A stretch of DNA of 57,577 nt from NCBI GenBank assembly GCA_945870785.1, contig CAMBTK010000004.1:1-57577 (forward strand), written 5' to 3'. A program made the position numbers and the translations under genes. Below are positions 1 to 7,298 of the stretch, piece after piece. The stretch comes from Sulfurimonas crateris. Its GTDB lineage: Bacteria; Campylobacterota; Campylobacteria; Campylobacterales; Sulfurimonadaceae. Under the pieces are notes generated by a model. It had not been told where the DNA came from and did not search any database. It worked only from the letters and a program-made list of their open reading frames with translations. How positions within the stretch are numbered: position 1 is the stretch's first letter; every line of letters begins with the position of its first letter.

Positions 1-189
1 ACCGCTAAAATCTAAACGAACAGCTTTTGAACTTATAGAAACACCATCATTTGCACTTAGAGCAACACGGTCAGGAGCAGAAGTTGTAAACACTTGTCCT
101 TTGTCATCTACATAAAACTGCTGAGCAGCACTTAAGCTAGTCGCGCTAACCGCTAATGCAGCTATAGTTGATAAAACGATTTTTTTCAT
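1..189 (-). CDS. Outer-membrane porin, N-terminal part only (3' end outside window)
   Basis: Starts with ATG at 189 on the minus strand and stays open for 63 codons to the window edge. The first about 21 residues form a signal peptide (MKKIVLSTIAALAVSATSLSA) and the mature part begins AQQFYVDDKGQVFTTSAPDR. This looks like the start of a phosphate-selective porin of the OprO/OprP type, but only the N-terminus is visible, so the family call rests mainly on the leader and context. A Pho-box-like promoter lies just upstream and pstS is the next gene. It probably brings phosphate through the outer membrane for the Pst system. An ordinary porin of another specificity remains possible. Confidence 0.6.
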   Translation of the reverse strand, partial: MKKIVLSTIAALAVSATSLSAAQQFYVDDKGQVFTTSAPDRVALSANDGVSISSKAVRLDFSG

Positions 190-218
190 TTTTTATTCCC
201 TTGTTTTTTTGTGAGAGA

Positions 219-252
219 ATTATAAAATCATTAGATTACGAAAAGATTACAG
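219..252 (-). promoter_or_regulatory. Pho-box-like promoter of the porin gene
   Basis: On the minus strand two direct repeats of GTAATC lie 11 bp apart (plus-strand GATTAC at 234-239 and 245-250). A TATAAT -10 sits at 224-219, exactly 10 nt downstream of the repeat core. The -35 position is replaced by the repeats, as expected for a PhoB-activated promoter. The same geometry recurs at 1404-1436 and 2340-2371. Confidence 0.6.
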
Positions 253-284
253 TTGTTATGCAAAAATAAAAAGATTTTAAAACG

Positions 285-319
285 AAAAAAAGCCCTTGCA
301 ATGAGAAGTTGCAAGGGCT
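285..319 (-). terminator. Rho-independent terminator of pstS
   Basis: A perfect 11-bp stem (AGCCCTTGCAA at 291-301 with its complement at 309-319) encloses a 7-nt loop. On the minus strand it is followed by six T residues (A-run at 285-290). It lies about 50 nt after the pstS stop codon and separates pstS from the porin gene. Confidence 0.88.
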
Positions 320-371
320 TGGTAGGAGATTTTATTAGGAGAGAAAATATAGAATGAGTGTAGATAAACGA

Positions 372-1376
372 TTATTTAAGGTTTTCTGCCCAGTACTCTC
401 TAATCATTTTTTTAGTCTCCTCAGGAAGAGGAATGTAACCGAGTTTTTTAGCGCTCTCGTCACCATTTTTAAAAGCATAGTCAAAGAAAGCAGTTACTTT
501 TTTATTCATTTCGCCGCCTTCTCTAGGAAGAAGGATAAATGTAGCCGCAACTATTGGGTAAGATGTATCACCTTGTTGCAATGCTAAAACAGAGTAAAAG
601 TGCTTCTCTTTTGTCCAAGTAGCATACTTTGCGGCAGCTTTGAAGTTCTCTTCTGTTGCTTTTACCCATTTACCGTTTGCAGTTTTAAGAACAGCAGCTG
701 AAAGGTTATTTTTCTCTTTGTAAGCATTTTCTATATATCCGATTGAGTAAGGAGTTTGTTTAACTAAACTTGCAACACCCTCATTACCTTTTCCGCCGAT
801 TCCAGTAGCCCAGTCAACCGCTTTACCAGTTCCAAAACTCTCTTTCCAGTTCTTAGAACTTTGAGTTAAATAGTAAGTAAAGTTAAAAGTCGTTCCTGAA
901 CCGTCTGAACGGTGAACAACTATGATTTTTTCATTTGGAAGATTAAGCCCTTGATTATCCACTGCGATAGCTTTATCATTCCACATTGTAATTTTTCCTG
1001 CAAAAATATCTGCTACAACTTCATTGCTAAGCTTAAGAGTTTCATCAGCAACTCCATCTACGTTAAATGCAACTACGATTGAACCTATCACAGCTGGAAA
1101 CTGAAATAGGTTATCCTTTGCAAGTGCTAACGTGCTTAAAGCTTCATCAGATGCACCAAACTCAACAACTCTTTTTGCGATTTGCTTGATTCCTCCGCCT
1201 GAACCTATTGACTGATAATTTACAAGATTTGTTGTATCTTTTTTATAGTTATATGCCCAATCATAGTATAAAGGAGCAGGAAACGAGGCACCTGCACCGT
1301 TTATCTTATCCGACGCGAATGAAGAACTAATTGATGCTGCTGCAACCAAAGTAACTAAAGCTAATTTCTTTAACAT
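372..1376 (-). CDS. pstS: Phosphate ABC transporter, periplasmic substrate-binding protein PstS
   Basis: 334 aa. Residues 1-22 form a signal peptide ending SSSFA. The mature protein opens with the PstS signature INGAGASFPAPLYYDWA and carries the phosphate-binding loops GSGGGIKQI, GASDE and HRSDGSGTTFNFTYYL. Length is normal for the family. It captures phosphate in the periplasm for the PstCAB channel encoded at 2403-4890. Here pstS is separated from pstCAB by ppk2 and lies on the opposite strand, with its own Pho-box promoter and terminator, which would allow expression at a higher level than the membrane components. Confidence 0.95.
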   Translation of the reverse strand: MLKKLALVTLVAAASISSSFASDKINGAGASFPAPLYYDWAYNYKKDTTNLVNYQSIGSGGGIKQIAKRVVEFGASDEALSTLALAKDNLFQFPAVIGSIVVAFNVDGVADETLKLSNEVVADIFAGKITMWNDKAIAVDNQGLNLPNEKIIVVHRSDGSGTTFNFTYYLTQSSKNWKESFGTGKAVDWATGIGGKGNEGVASLVKQTPYSIGYIENAYKEKNNLSAAVLKTANGKWVKATEENFKAAAKYATWTKEKHFYSVLALQQGDTSYPIVAATFILLPREGGEMNKKVTAFFDYAFKNGDESAKKLGYIPLPEETKKMIREYWAENLK

Positions 1377-1403
1377 TTGTTTTCCTTTTTGAATGTTTGC
1401 GAA

Positions 1404-1436
1404 ATTATAATGGCTCCATATTACAAGATGATTACA
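1404..1436 (-). promoter_or_regulatory. Pho-box-like promoter of pstS
   Basis: On the minus strand CTGTAAT and TTGTAAT are 11 bp apart (plus-strand ATTAC at 1420-1424 and 1431-1435). A TATAAT -10 at 1409-1404 lies 10 nt downstream. This matches PhoB-type activation with a heptamer plus 4-nt spacer. It sits in the 64-nt gap between the ppk2 stop and the pstS start. Confidence 0.65.
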
Positions 1437-1440
1437 GCTA

Positions 1441-2295
1441 CTACTTGCTCTTTGGCGAAAATTTGAACTTGCTCTCCATCGCTATTGTTTCATCTCTTCC
1501 ATAAACTATCACGTCTCTATCAACCTCTATTTGGGCATCTTCTATCTTGTTTGGATAATCCACAAAATTCAAAATATGCTTTATAGTGTTTATTCTGGCT
1601 CTTTTTTTGTTGTCACTTTTTATGACTGTCCACGGAGCCGATTCTGTATGTGTCGCACTTAGCATCATGTACTTTGCAAGTGCGTACTCATCCCATAAAC
1701 TTTGAGCACTTAAATCAACATCAGAGAGTTTGTACTGCTTTAGAGGGTCTTGCTCTCTTTTCGCAAATCTCTTTTTTTGCTCCTCTTTTGTTACTGAAAA
1801 ATAGAATTTGAAGATTTTTATATCCTCATCTACTATCATCTTCTCAAACTGCGGTGCGTCTTTTAAAAACTTATGGTGCTCTCTCTCACTACAAAAGCCC
1901 ATAACAGGCTCAACCATAGCTCTGTTGTACCAACTTCTATCAAAAAGAACTATCTCTCCAGCACTTGGCAGATGTGCTACATATCTCTGAAAATACCACT
2001 GCGATCTCTCTTGATCACTTGGTTTTGGAAGCGCTACGATTCTCGCCCCTCTTGGGTTAAGATGCTCCGTTATTCTCTTTATCGTACCGCCCTTTCCAGC
2101 AGCGTCACGCCCTTCAAAAATCATAAGAACTTTAAGCCCCTTCTCTTTTACATAGTTTTGAAATTTCAGTAGTTCTATCTGAAGTTTTTCCAACTCTCTC
2201 TCATAAAGCAGAGTCTCTTTTTTAACCCAAATCTTTATTTTTTCATCTTTTTTACTATTTTTTTTCTCTATTTTTGTTTTTGTTTTTTCTTTCAT
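1441..2295 (-). CDS. ppk2: Polyphosphate kinase 2 family protein
   Basis: 284 aa from the ATG at 2295, chosen because AAGGAG lies 7 nt upstream; the open frame continues to 2358, but that extension runs into the Pho box. Walker A is GRDAAGKGG, followed by the PPK2 motif TEHLNPRGARIVALPKPS and the Walker B-like segment LFDRSWYNRA. PPK2 enzymes transfer phosphate between polyphosphate and nucleotides and are cytoplasmic. The N-terminus is a lysine-rich tail of about 30 residues. It stands divergent to pstC and upstream of pstS, so it probably links phosphate supply to polyphosphate turnover. Whether it prefers GDP, ADP or AMP cannot be read from the sequence. Confidence 0.93.
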   Translation of the reverse strand: MKEKTKTKIEKKNSKKDEKIKIWVKKETLLYERELEKLQIELLKFQNYVKEKGLKVLMIFEGRDAAGKGGTIKRITEHLNPRGARIVALPKPSDQERSQWYFQRYVAHLPSAGEIVLFDRSWYNRAMVEPVMGFCSEREHHKFLKDAPQFEKMIVDEDIKIFKFYFSVTKEEQKKRFAKREQDPLKQYKLSDVDLSAQSLWDEYALAKYMMLSATHTESAPWTVIKSDNKKRARINTIKHILNFVDYPNKIEDAQIEVDRDVIVYGRDETIAMESKFKFSPKSK

Positions 2296-2339
2296 AAATA
2301 ACTCCTTGTAAAGAAGTATATAAGAAAGTAAACCCTTTT

Positions 2340-2371
2340 GTAATCTTTTTGTAATCAAAGAAACATAAAAT
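2340..2371 (+). promoter_or_regulatory. Pho-box-like promoter of pstCAB-phoU
   Basis: TTGTAATC is repeated at an 11-bp interval (GTAAT cores at 2340-2344 and 2351-2355), with a -10 TAAAAT at 2366-2371, 10 nt downstream. The arrangement equals the two minus-strand sites upstream of the porin and pstS. It lies between divergent ppk2 and pstC. Its orientation and spacing fit pstC; an effect on ppk2 is possible but not shown. Confidence 0.65.
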
Positions 2372-2402
2372 TCAGCAATTATTTAAAAAAAGGGAGAATT
2401 GC

Positions 2403-3260
2403 TTGAGTATTTTTATAGATAAACTTTTTGCAAATACAACAAGATTTATTGCCTTTGGTATTTTATTGCTTGTTGCGTGGATATTTAGTGTACTTTTTGA
2501 GCACTCGCTAGAGTCGATAAAAGCATTTGGATTTCTTTTTATTACAGAAGACAAATGGGCACCAAACTTAGAAAAGTTCGGCGCTCTTCCTGCTATTTAC
2601 GGCTCAGTTATATCTACTTTTTTAGCAATGATTTTAGCTGTTCCTCTTGCAATTGGTATTGCAATCTTCTTAAGCGAGATAGCTCACGCAAAACTAAAAG
2701 GCCCTATTGGTGTCTCAATAGAGCTCTTAGCGGCGATTCCTTCTGTTGTTTATGGAATGTGGGGGCTTTTTTACTTCGTACCAATTATCCGTGATATATT
2801 TGGCGGAGTTGGTATTAGTATGCTTAGTGCTGGTATCGTCCTCTCAGTTATGATACTCCCTTTTATGGCGGCTATAACACGTGATGCGATGAACACAACT
2901 CCAGATATATTAAAAGAGTCAGCTTATGCTCTTGGCGGGACTAAATGGGATGTTGTAAAAGACATTATCATTCCATACGCAAAGGCTGGAATTATTGGTT
3001 CCTTTATACTAGCACTTGGACGTGCTATTGGTGAAACTATGGCTGTAACATTTGTTATGGGTAACGTCCATAAGATTTCAACAGATTTAACACAGCCCGC
3101 AACGTCAATTCCAGTAACACTTGCAAATGAGTTTGCAGAAGCCGATAGCGCTCTTTACTACTCATCTCTTTTTGAACTATCACTGCTTCTTCTTGTTGTA
3201 AGCTTTACGATTATATCTGTTGCTAAGTTCTACTTTTTACGAAGAAAAAGGGTTATATAA
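2403..3260 (+). CDS. pstC: Phosphate ABC transporter permease PstC
   Basis: 285 aa, starting at TTG 2403 after the ribosome site GGGAG. It is an inner-membrane permease with about six hydrophobic segments and the binding-protein-dependent transport loop at about residues 175-235 (ALGGTKWDVVKDIIIPYAKAG, then LGRAIGETMAV). It pairs with PstA to form the phosphate channel. It is shorter than the E. coli protein, mostly in the first periplasmic region. The stop overlaps the pstA start by one base (TAATG), which indicates translational coupling. Confidence 0.93.
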   Translation: MSIFIDKLFANTTRFIAFGILLLVAWIFSVLFEHSLESIKAFGFLFITEDKWAPNLEKFGALPAIYGSVISTFLAMILAVPLAIGIAIFLSEIAHAKLKGPIGVSIELLAAIPSVVYGMWGLFYFVPIIRDIFGGVGISMLSAGIVLSVMILPFMAAITRDAMNTTPDILKESAYALGGTKWDVVKDIIIPYAKAGIIGSFILALGRAIGETMAVTFVMGNVHKISTDLTQPATSIPVTLANEFAEADSALYYSSLFELSLLLLVVSFTIISVAKFYFLRRKRVI

Positions 3261-4105
3261 TGACACACACTCAAAAAAGAATCATCATTAATGAAATAGT
3301 CATGGCACTCTCAACCCTCTCTGCGCTCATTGGAATGGGTTTTTTATTTTGGATTTTAAGCGTTCTTATCATAAACGGTATTGACGCACTAAGTATGAGT
3401 ATCTTTTTAAATGAAGGAGCTCCTCCAGGAAATAGTGATGGAGGACTAAAACACGCTCTTATTGGGCAACTCTATCTTGTTGGCTATGCCTCATTTTTTG
3501 GTATCCCGCTTGGTGTTTTAGCTGGTACATATCTAAGCGAATATTCTCAAAAATCTAAAGTTGCAGAGATAATCCGTGATATTTCAGACATTATGATGTC
3601 AGCTCCAAGTATCGTTATTGGCGCATTTGTTTATGCTATTGTTGTTGCCCCTTCTGGGCACTTTAGCGGCTGGGCAGGGACGATTGCACTAAGCATCATC
3701 ATGCTTCCTATTATCCTAAGAACGACTGACGATATGCTCCAACTTGTTCCATCAACTCTCAGAGAAGCAGCCTTTGCACTTGGCGCTCCTAAATATAAAG
3801 TAATTATTCAAGTTGTTTATCGCGGCGCAAAAGCTGGTATCTTAACTGGTATTTTACTCGGTGTTGCTCGTGTTGCTGGAGAGACGGCACCACTTCTTTT
3901 TACATCATTTAATGATAATTTTTTAAATACAGATATGAGTCAACCGATGGCTTCACTAACTGTAACTATGTACAACTACGCAACAAGTCCGTACGAAGAT
4001 TGGCAACAACTTGGATGGGCAGCCGCTTTTATACTTAGTATGTTTATTTTGACTCTAAATATATTAGGACGACTATTTTTATTAAAAAAGAGAGGGAAAC
4101 GTTAA
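3260..4105 (+). CDS. pstA: Phosphate ABC transporter permease PstA
   Basis: 281 aa with six predicted membrane segments. The EAA-type cytoplasmic loop that contacts PstB is visible at about residues 170-215 ([34 protein letters not shown]). The C-terminus is basic (LLKKRGKR). It follows pstC with a one-base overlap and shares one base with pstB, so the three are translationally coupled. It is the second half of the phosphate-translocating channel in the inner membrane. Confidence 0.94.
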   Translation: MTHTQKRIIINEIVMALSTLSALIGMGFLFWILSVLIINGIDALSMSIFLNEGAPPGNSDGGLKHALIGQLYLVGYASFFGIPLGVLAGTYLSEYSQKSKVAEIIRDISDIMMSAPSIVIGAFVYAIVVAPSGHFSGWAGTIALSIIMLPIILRTTDDMLQLVPSTLREAAFALGAPKYKVIIQVVYRGAKAGILTGILLGVARVAGETAPLLFTSFNDNFLNTDMSQPMASLTVTMYNYATSPYEDWQQLGWAAAFILSMFILTLNILGRLFLLKKRGKR

Positions 4106-4890
4106 TGGCAACAATCATTGAGATAAATAAAGAAAAAGCGCTTGAAGTTAAAAACTTTGAGTTTACCTATGCTGGAGTAGATACGCCAAGTGTTAAAAAA
4201 CTCTCTATGCCTGTGGCAAAACATAACATAACAGCCCTTATTGGGCCATCAGGATGTGGAAAAACTACTCTTCTTAGAAGCTTTAACCGTATGCATGATT
4301 TATATCCAAACAACAAATATAACGGCGAAATTATTTTTAAAGATAGAAATATTTTAACATCAAAAGAGGATTTGATAAAACTTAGAATTCAAATAGGGAT
4401 GATTTTTCAAAAACCAACAGCTTTTCCAATGAGTATCTTTGATAATGTTGCTTATGGACTGAAACTTCAGGGTATAAAAAACAGAACTGAACTTAGTGGC
4501 AGGGTTGAAAAAGCACTCAAAGATGCAGCTATCTGGAATGAAGTAAAAGATAGACTAAAACATGATGCAAACGGTTTGTCTGGTGGTCAACAACAAAGAC
4601 TCTGTATCGCTAGAGCGGTAGCTGTTGAGCCTGAAGTTTTACTTTTTGATGAGCCGACTTCTGCACTTGACCCGATTTCAACGGCTGGGATTGAAGAACT
4701 TATCGTCGAACTTAGGGAGAGAGTCTCTATAATCATAGTTACACACAACATGCAACAAGCAGCGCGTGTTAGCGACTATACTGGGTTTATGTATCTAGGG
4801 GAACTTATAGAGTTGGGTAAAACTGAAGATATGTTTGTTACTCCAAAAGAGAGATTAACAGAAGAGTATATAACTGGAAAATTCGGTTGA
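4105..4890 (+). CDS. pstB: Phosphate ABC transporter ATP-binding protein PstB
   Basis: 261 aa cytoplasmic ATPase. Walker [11 protein letters not shown]-loop in [17 protein letters not shown] (the PstB-typical PTPFPMSIYDN form), signature LSGGQQQR, Walker [14 protein letters not shown] and switch histidine VTHNMQQA are all intact. Length is standard. It drives PstCA. PstB, with PhoU, is also the usual input to PhoR signalling; no phoR or phoB lies in this window. Confidence 0.96.
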   Translation: MATIIEINKEKALEVKNFEFTYAGVDTPSVKKLSMPVAKHNITALIGPSGCGKTTLLRSFNRMHDLYPNNKYNGEIIFKDRNILTSKEDLIKLRIQIGMIFQKPTAFPMSIFDNVAYGLKLQGIKNRTELSGRVEKALKDAAIWNEVKDRLKHDANGLSGGQQQRLCIARAVAVEPEVLLFDEPTSALDPISTAGIEELIVELRERVSIIIVTHNMQQAARVSDYTGFMYLGELIELGKTEDMFVTPKERLTEEYITGKFG

Positions 4891-4934
4891 TTCGGTGTAT
4901 AGCGGTTTATCCTCCTTGGTTGAGGGTTAACGAA

Positions 4935-4958
4935 GCAAAATGGACGAGTTCCTTTTGC
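4935..4958 (+). terminator. Imperfect hairpin between pstB and phoU, possible attenuator
   Basis: GCAAAA at 4935-4940 pairs with TTTTGC at 4953-4958, with three more pairs inside after one mismatch, followed by GTTTT. It lies in the 96-nt gap that separates phoU from the otherwise overlapping pstCAB genes. It may lower read-through into phoU; the T-run is short. Confidence 0.3.
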
Positions 4959-4986
4959 GTTTTAAATCAAATAAAAAGGATTAGAT

Positions 4987-5658
4987 ATGGGATCAAAATA
5001 TCATGAAAAAATAACCATTATAAAAGATAAATTATCACTTCTTCTAGAAGAGATAATAACAGCAGATGAGCTGTCTTTAGAGGCATTTAAGCTAAATGAC
5101 GCAAAAAGATTTAAAGAGGTTGAGACAATACTCGGCAAGATTGGTTTTAATGGCGATGAAATAGACAACGAGATTATAAAAACATTTGCACTCTTTGGGC
5201 CAGAAGCACAAGAACTTCGCTTCTTAATAGCATTTTTAAAGATGACAAACGAACTTGTGAGCATTGGCGCTGGTGTAAAAAAATATGCACGCAGAATGAG
5301 TGAACACGCTAAGGGTGGATGCGATCTTGAGCCATTTAAGCCAAGTATCCTACTTCTTCATAAGAGCAGTATCAATGCGCTTAAGTATATTTTGGAGTGT
5401 TTTACAAATATCCAAGAGTGCAATTATGAAGACAATTACAGAAAAGTTCTTGTTGAAGAGAGTATGAATGATGACCTTTTTTCTGTTTTGGAAAAAGAGA
5501 TTCTTAACAAAATCATAGACGAAAAAGAGCTCTCAATAGAGTATGTAAAAGTTCTTGGAAGCTTAAGAAAACTAGAGCGTTCTTGTGATAGAAGTGTAAA
5601 TATTGCAAACCTCATGATGTACGCAAAATTGGGCGGAGAGATTAAGCTTTTTAAATAA
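4987..5658 (+). CDS. phoU: PhoU family phosphate signalling protein
   Basis: 223 aa, all helical, no signal peptide. It has the two-bundle PhoU layout, with acidic helices that bind metal clusters in the family, and a helix near the C-terminus (VLGSLRKLERSCDRSVNIANLMMY) typical of PhoU. Overall similarity to textbook PhoU is modest, so the name rests partly on its position downstream of pstB. PhoU normally keeps PhoR in the repressing state when phosphate is plentiful and modulates Pst activity. ATG at 4987 follows AAAAGGATTAG. Confidence 0.8.
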   Translation: MGSKYHEKITIIKDKLSLLLEEIITADELSLEAFKLNDAKRFKEVETILGKIGFNGDEIDNEIIKTFALFGPEAQELRFLIAFLKMTNELVSIGAGVKKYARRMSEHAKGGCDLEPFKPSILLLHKSSINALKYILECFTNIQECNYEDNYRKVLVEESMNDDLFSVLEKEILNKIIDEKELSIEYVKVLGSLRKLERSCDRSVNIANLMMYAKLGGEIKLFK

Positions 5659-5678
5659 CTGCCTAAAATTTAGGCAGT
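5658..5678 (+). terminator. Inverted repeat after phoU, probable end of the pst operon
   Basis: A perfect 10-bp inverted repeat (ACTGCCTAAA at 5658-5667, complement at 5669-5678) lies right at the phoU stop. No T-run follows directly, so intrinsic termination would be weak in the plus direction. Confidence 0.4.
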
Positions 5679-5699
5679 ATGAACTACCCTTTTGTGCTA

Positions 5700-5713
5700 T
5701 TTTGAGTTATACT
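5700..5713 (+). promoter_or_regulatory. Promoter of glnA (extended -10)
   Basis: TTTTGAGTTATACT matches the epsilonproteobacterial T-rich extended -10 form. TATACT at 5708-5713 lies 28 nt before the glnA ATG, which has its own ribosome site TTTAGGAG. Confidence 0.5.
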
Positions 5714-5741
5714 ACGCGTTATTAAAATTTAGGAGAAACAA

Positions 5742-7172
5742 ATGGGAAAATTTGTAAATAACGTAGAAGAATTTTTTTCTTTTTGCCAAGAAAATGATGT
5801 TAAATATGTAGATTTGAGATTTACTGATTTAAAAGGTACATGGCACCATGTTACATATAGAGCAAGTGCTGTAAACAGTGACAATTTAACAAACGGATTC
5901 CCGTTTGACGGCTCTTCGATAGATAAATGGCAGCCAATCAACAAATCAGATATGATTTTAAAAGCTGACGTTCCTACTGCATTTTTAGACCCTTTTACTG
6001 CTGATCCTACCATTATTGTTATTTGTGATGTATATGACATTTACAAAGGTCAAATGTATGAAAAATGTCCTCGTTCTATCGCAAAAGCTACTTTAGCTCA
6101 TGCAGAATCTCTAGGCATTGCAGACGCTGCATACTTTGGACCTGAAAATGAGTTCTTTGTTTTTGATGACGTAAGAATTATTGACAACATGAATGAAGCT
6201 GGATACAAAATAGATACTGAAGAGGGTGACTGGAATTCAAACACTCACTATGCAGATGGATATAACAGCGGTCACAGAGGTGGTGTAAAAGGTGGTTATT
6301 TCCCAGTAGCTCCAATTGATACTCAAGTTGATTTAAGAGCTGAGATGATGGATGTGTTAGAGCAAGTTGGACTTGAAGTTGTTTTAGGTCACCACGAAGT
6401 TGCACAAGGTCAAGGCGAAATCGGTATCGTTTTCTCTGATATTATCGGTGCTGCTGACAATGTTCAAAAACTAAAGTATGTTGTAAAAATGGTTGCTCAC
6501 TTAAACGGCAAAACTGCAACATTTATGCCTAAGCCTCTTTTTGGTGACAATGGAAACGGTATGCACGTTCACCAATCACTATGGAAAGATGGTAAAAACC
6601 TTTTCTATAAAGAGGGTAACTACGCTAACCTTTCAGAGATGGCTCTTCACTATGCTGGTGGTATCTTTAAACATGCTAAAGCTGTTGCAGCACTTACAAA
6701 TCCAACGACTAACTCTTACAAAAGACTTATCCCAGGGTTTGAAGCTCCTTCAATTCTTACTTACTCTATGCAAAACCGTTCTGCATCTTGCCGTATTCCA
6801 TATGGTGCTGGTGAGAAAGCAACTCGTATCGAGATGAGATTCCCAGACTCTACTGCTTGTCCATACTTAGCATTCTCTGCTATGATGATGGCTGGTTTAG
6901 ATGGTATCAAAAACAAAACTGTTCCTGTTGGTCCTATGGATGAGGATTTATTTGAACTTAGTCTTGATGAGATTCGTGAAAAAGGTATCCCTCAAATGCC
7001 TCATACTTTACGTGAAGCAACTGAAGCGCTTATTGCTGATCACTCATTCTTGAGTCCTGTATTTACTAAAACATTTATTGATGATTATCAGCACTATATG
7101 TTTGAGAGACAAATCTGGCCTGATGAGAGCCGCCCAACTGCTTATGAGTTTAAAACAACTTATAGCTGTTAA
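5742..7172 (+). CDS. glnA: Type I glutamine synthetase
   Basis: 476 aa. It makes glutamine from glutamate, ammonia and ATP in the cytoplasm. The N-terminal beta-grasp domain has [13 protein letters not shown]. Catalytic motifs include [10 protein letters not shown], the metal ligands of [10 protein letters not shown], the ammonia-channel stretch [12 protein letters not shown], the ATP-site segment [19 protein letters not shown] and NRSASCRIP. Where enteric enzymes carry the adenylylation tyrosine (NLYDLPPEE) this protein has DLFELSLDE with Phe404, so it is probably not controlled by GlnE-type adenylylation. It is a single-gene unit. Confidence 0.96.
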   Translation: MGKFVNNVEEFFSFCQENDVKYVDLRFTDLKGTWHHVTYRASAVNSDNLTNGFPFDGSSIDKWQPINKSDMILKADVPTAFLDPFTADPTIIVICDVYDIYKGQMYEKCPRSIAKATLAHAESLGIADAAYFGPENEFFVFDDVRIIDNMNEAGYKIDTEEGDWNSNTHYADGYNSGHRGGVKGGYFPVAPIDTQVDLRAEMMDVLEQVGLEVVLGHHEVAQGQGEIGIVFSDIIGAADNVQKLKYVVKMVAHLNGKTATFMPKPLFGDNGNGMHVHQSLWKDGKNLFYKEGNYANLSEMALHYAGGIFKHAKAVAALTNPTTNSYKRLIPGFEAPSILTYSMQNRSASCRIPYGAGEKATRIEMRFPDSTACPYLAFSAMMMAGLDGIKNKTVPVGPMDEDLFELSLDEIREKGIPQMPHTLREATEALIADHSFLSPVFTKTFIDDYQHYMFERQIWPDESRPTAYEFKTTYSC

Positions 7173-7190
7173 TCTCCATCTATCCTCCTC

Positions 7191-7212
7191 TGCTCTGCCT
7201 ACAAGCAGAGCA
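7191..7212 (+). terminator. Hairpin downstream of glnA
   Basis: A perfect 8-bp stem TGCTCTGC (7191-7198) with its complement (7205-7212) and a 6-nt loop starts 18 nt after the glnA stop. A weak T-run (ATCTTTTT) begins about 15 nt later. A probable but not strong terminator. Confidence 0.4.
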
Positions 7213-7298
7213 ACTCCACTAAAAATCTTTTTAAAAACTGTTGCACATATTATCAAATTAACATATAATAATATAAACAAGAGTATTAAGGCATACCA

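Noticed and set aside
2296..2358. N-terminal extension of ppk2 to the upstream start at 2358
   Set aside because: It lies over the Pho box and the part has no family similarity; the ATG at 2295 has an AAGGAG site 7 nt upstream.
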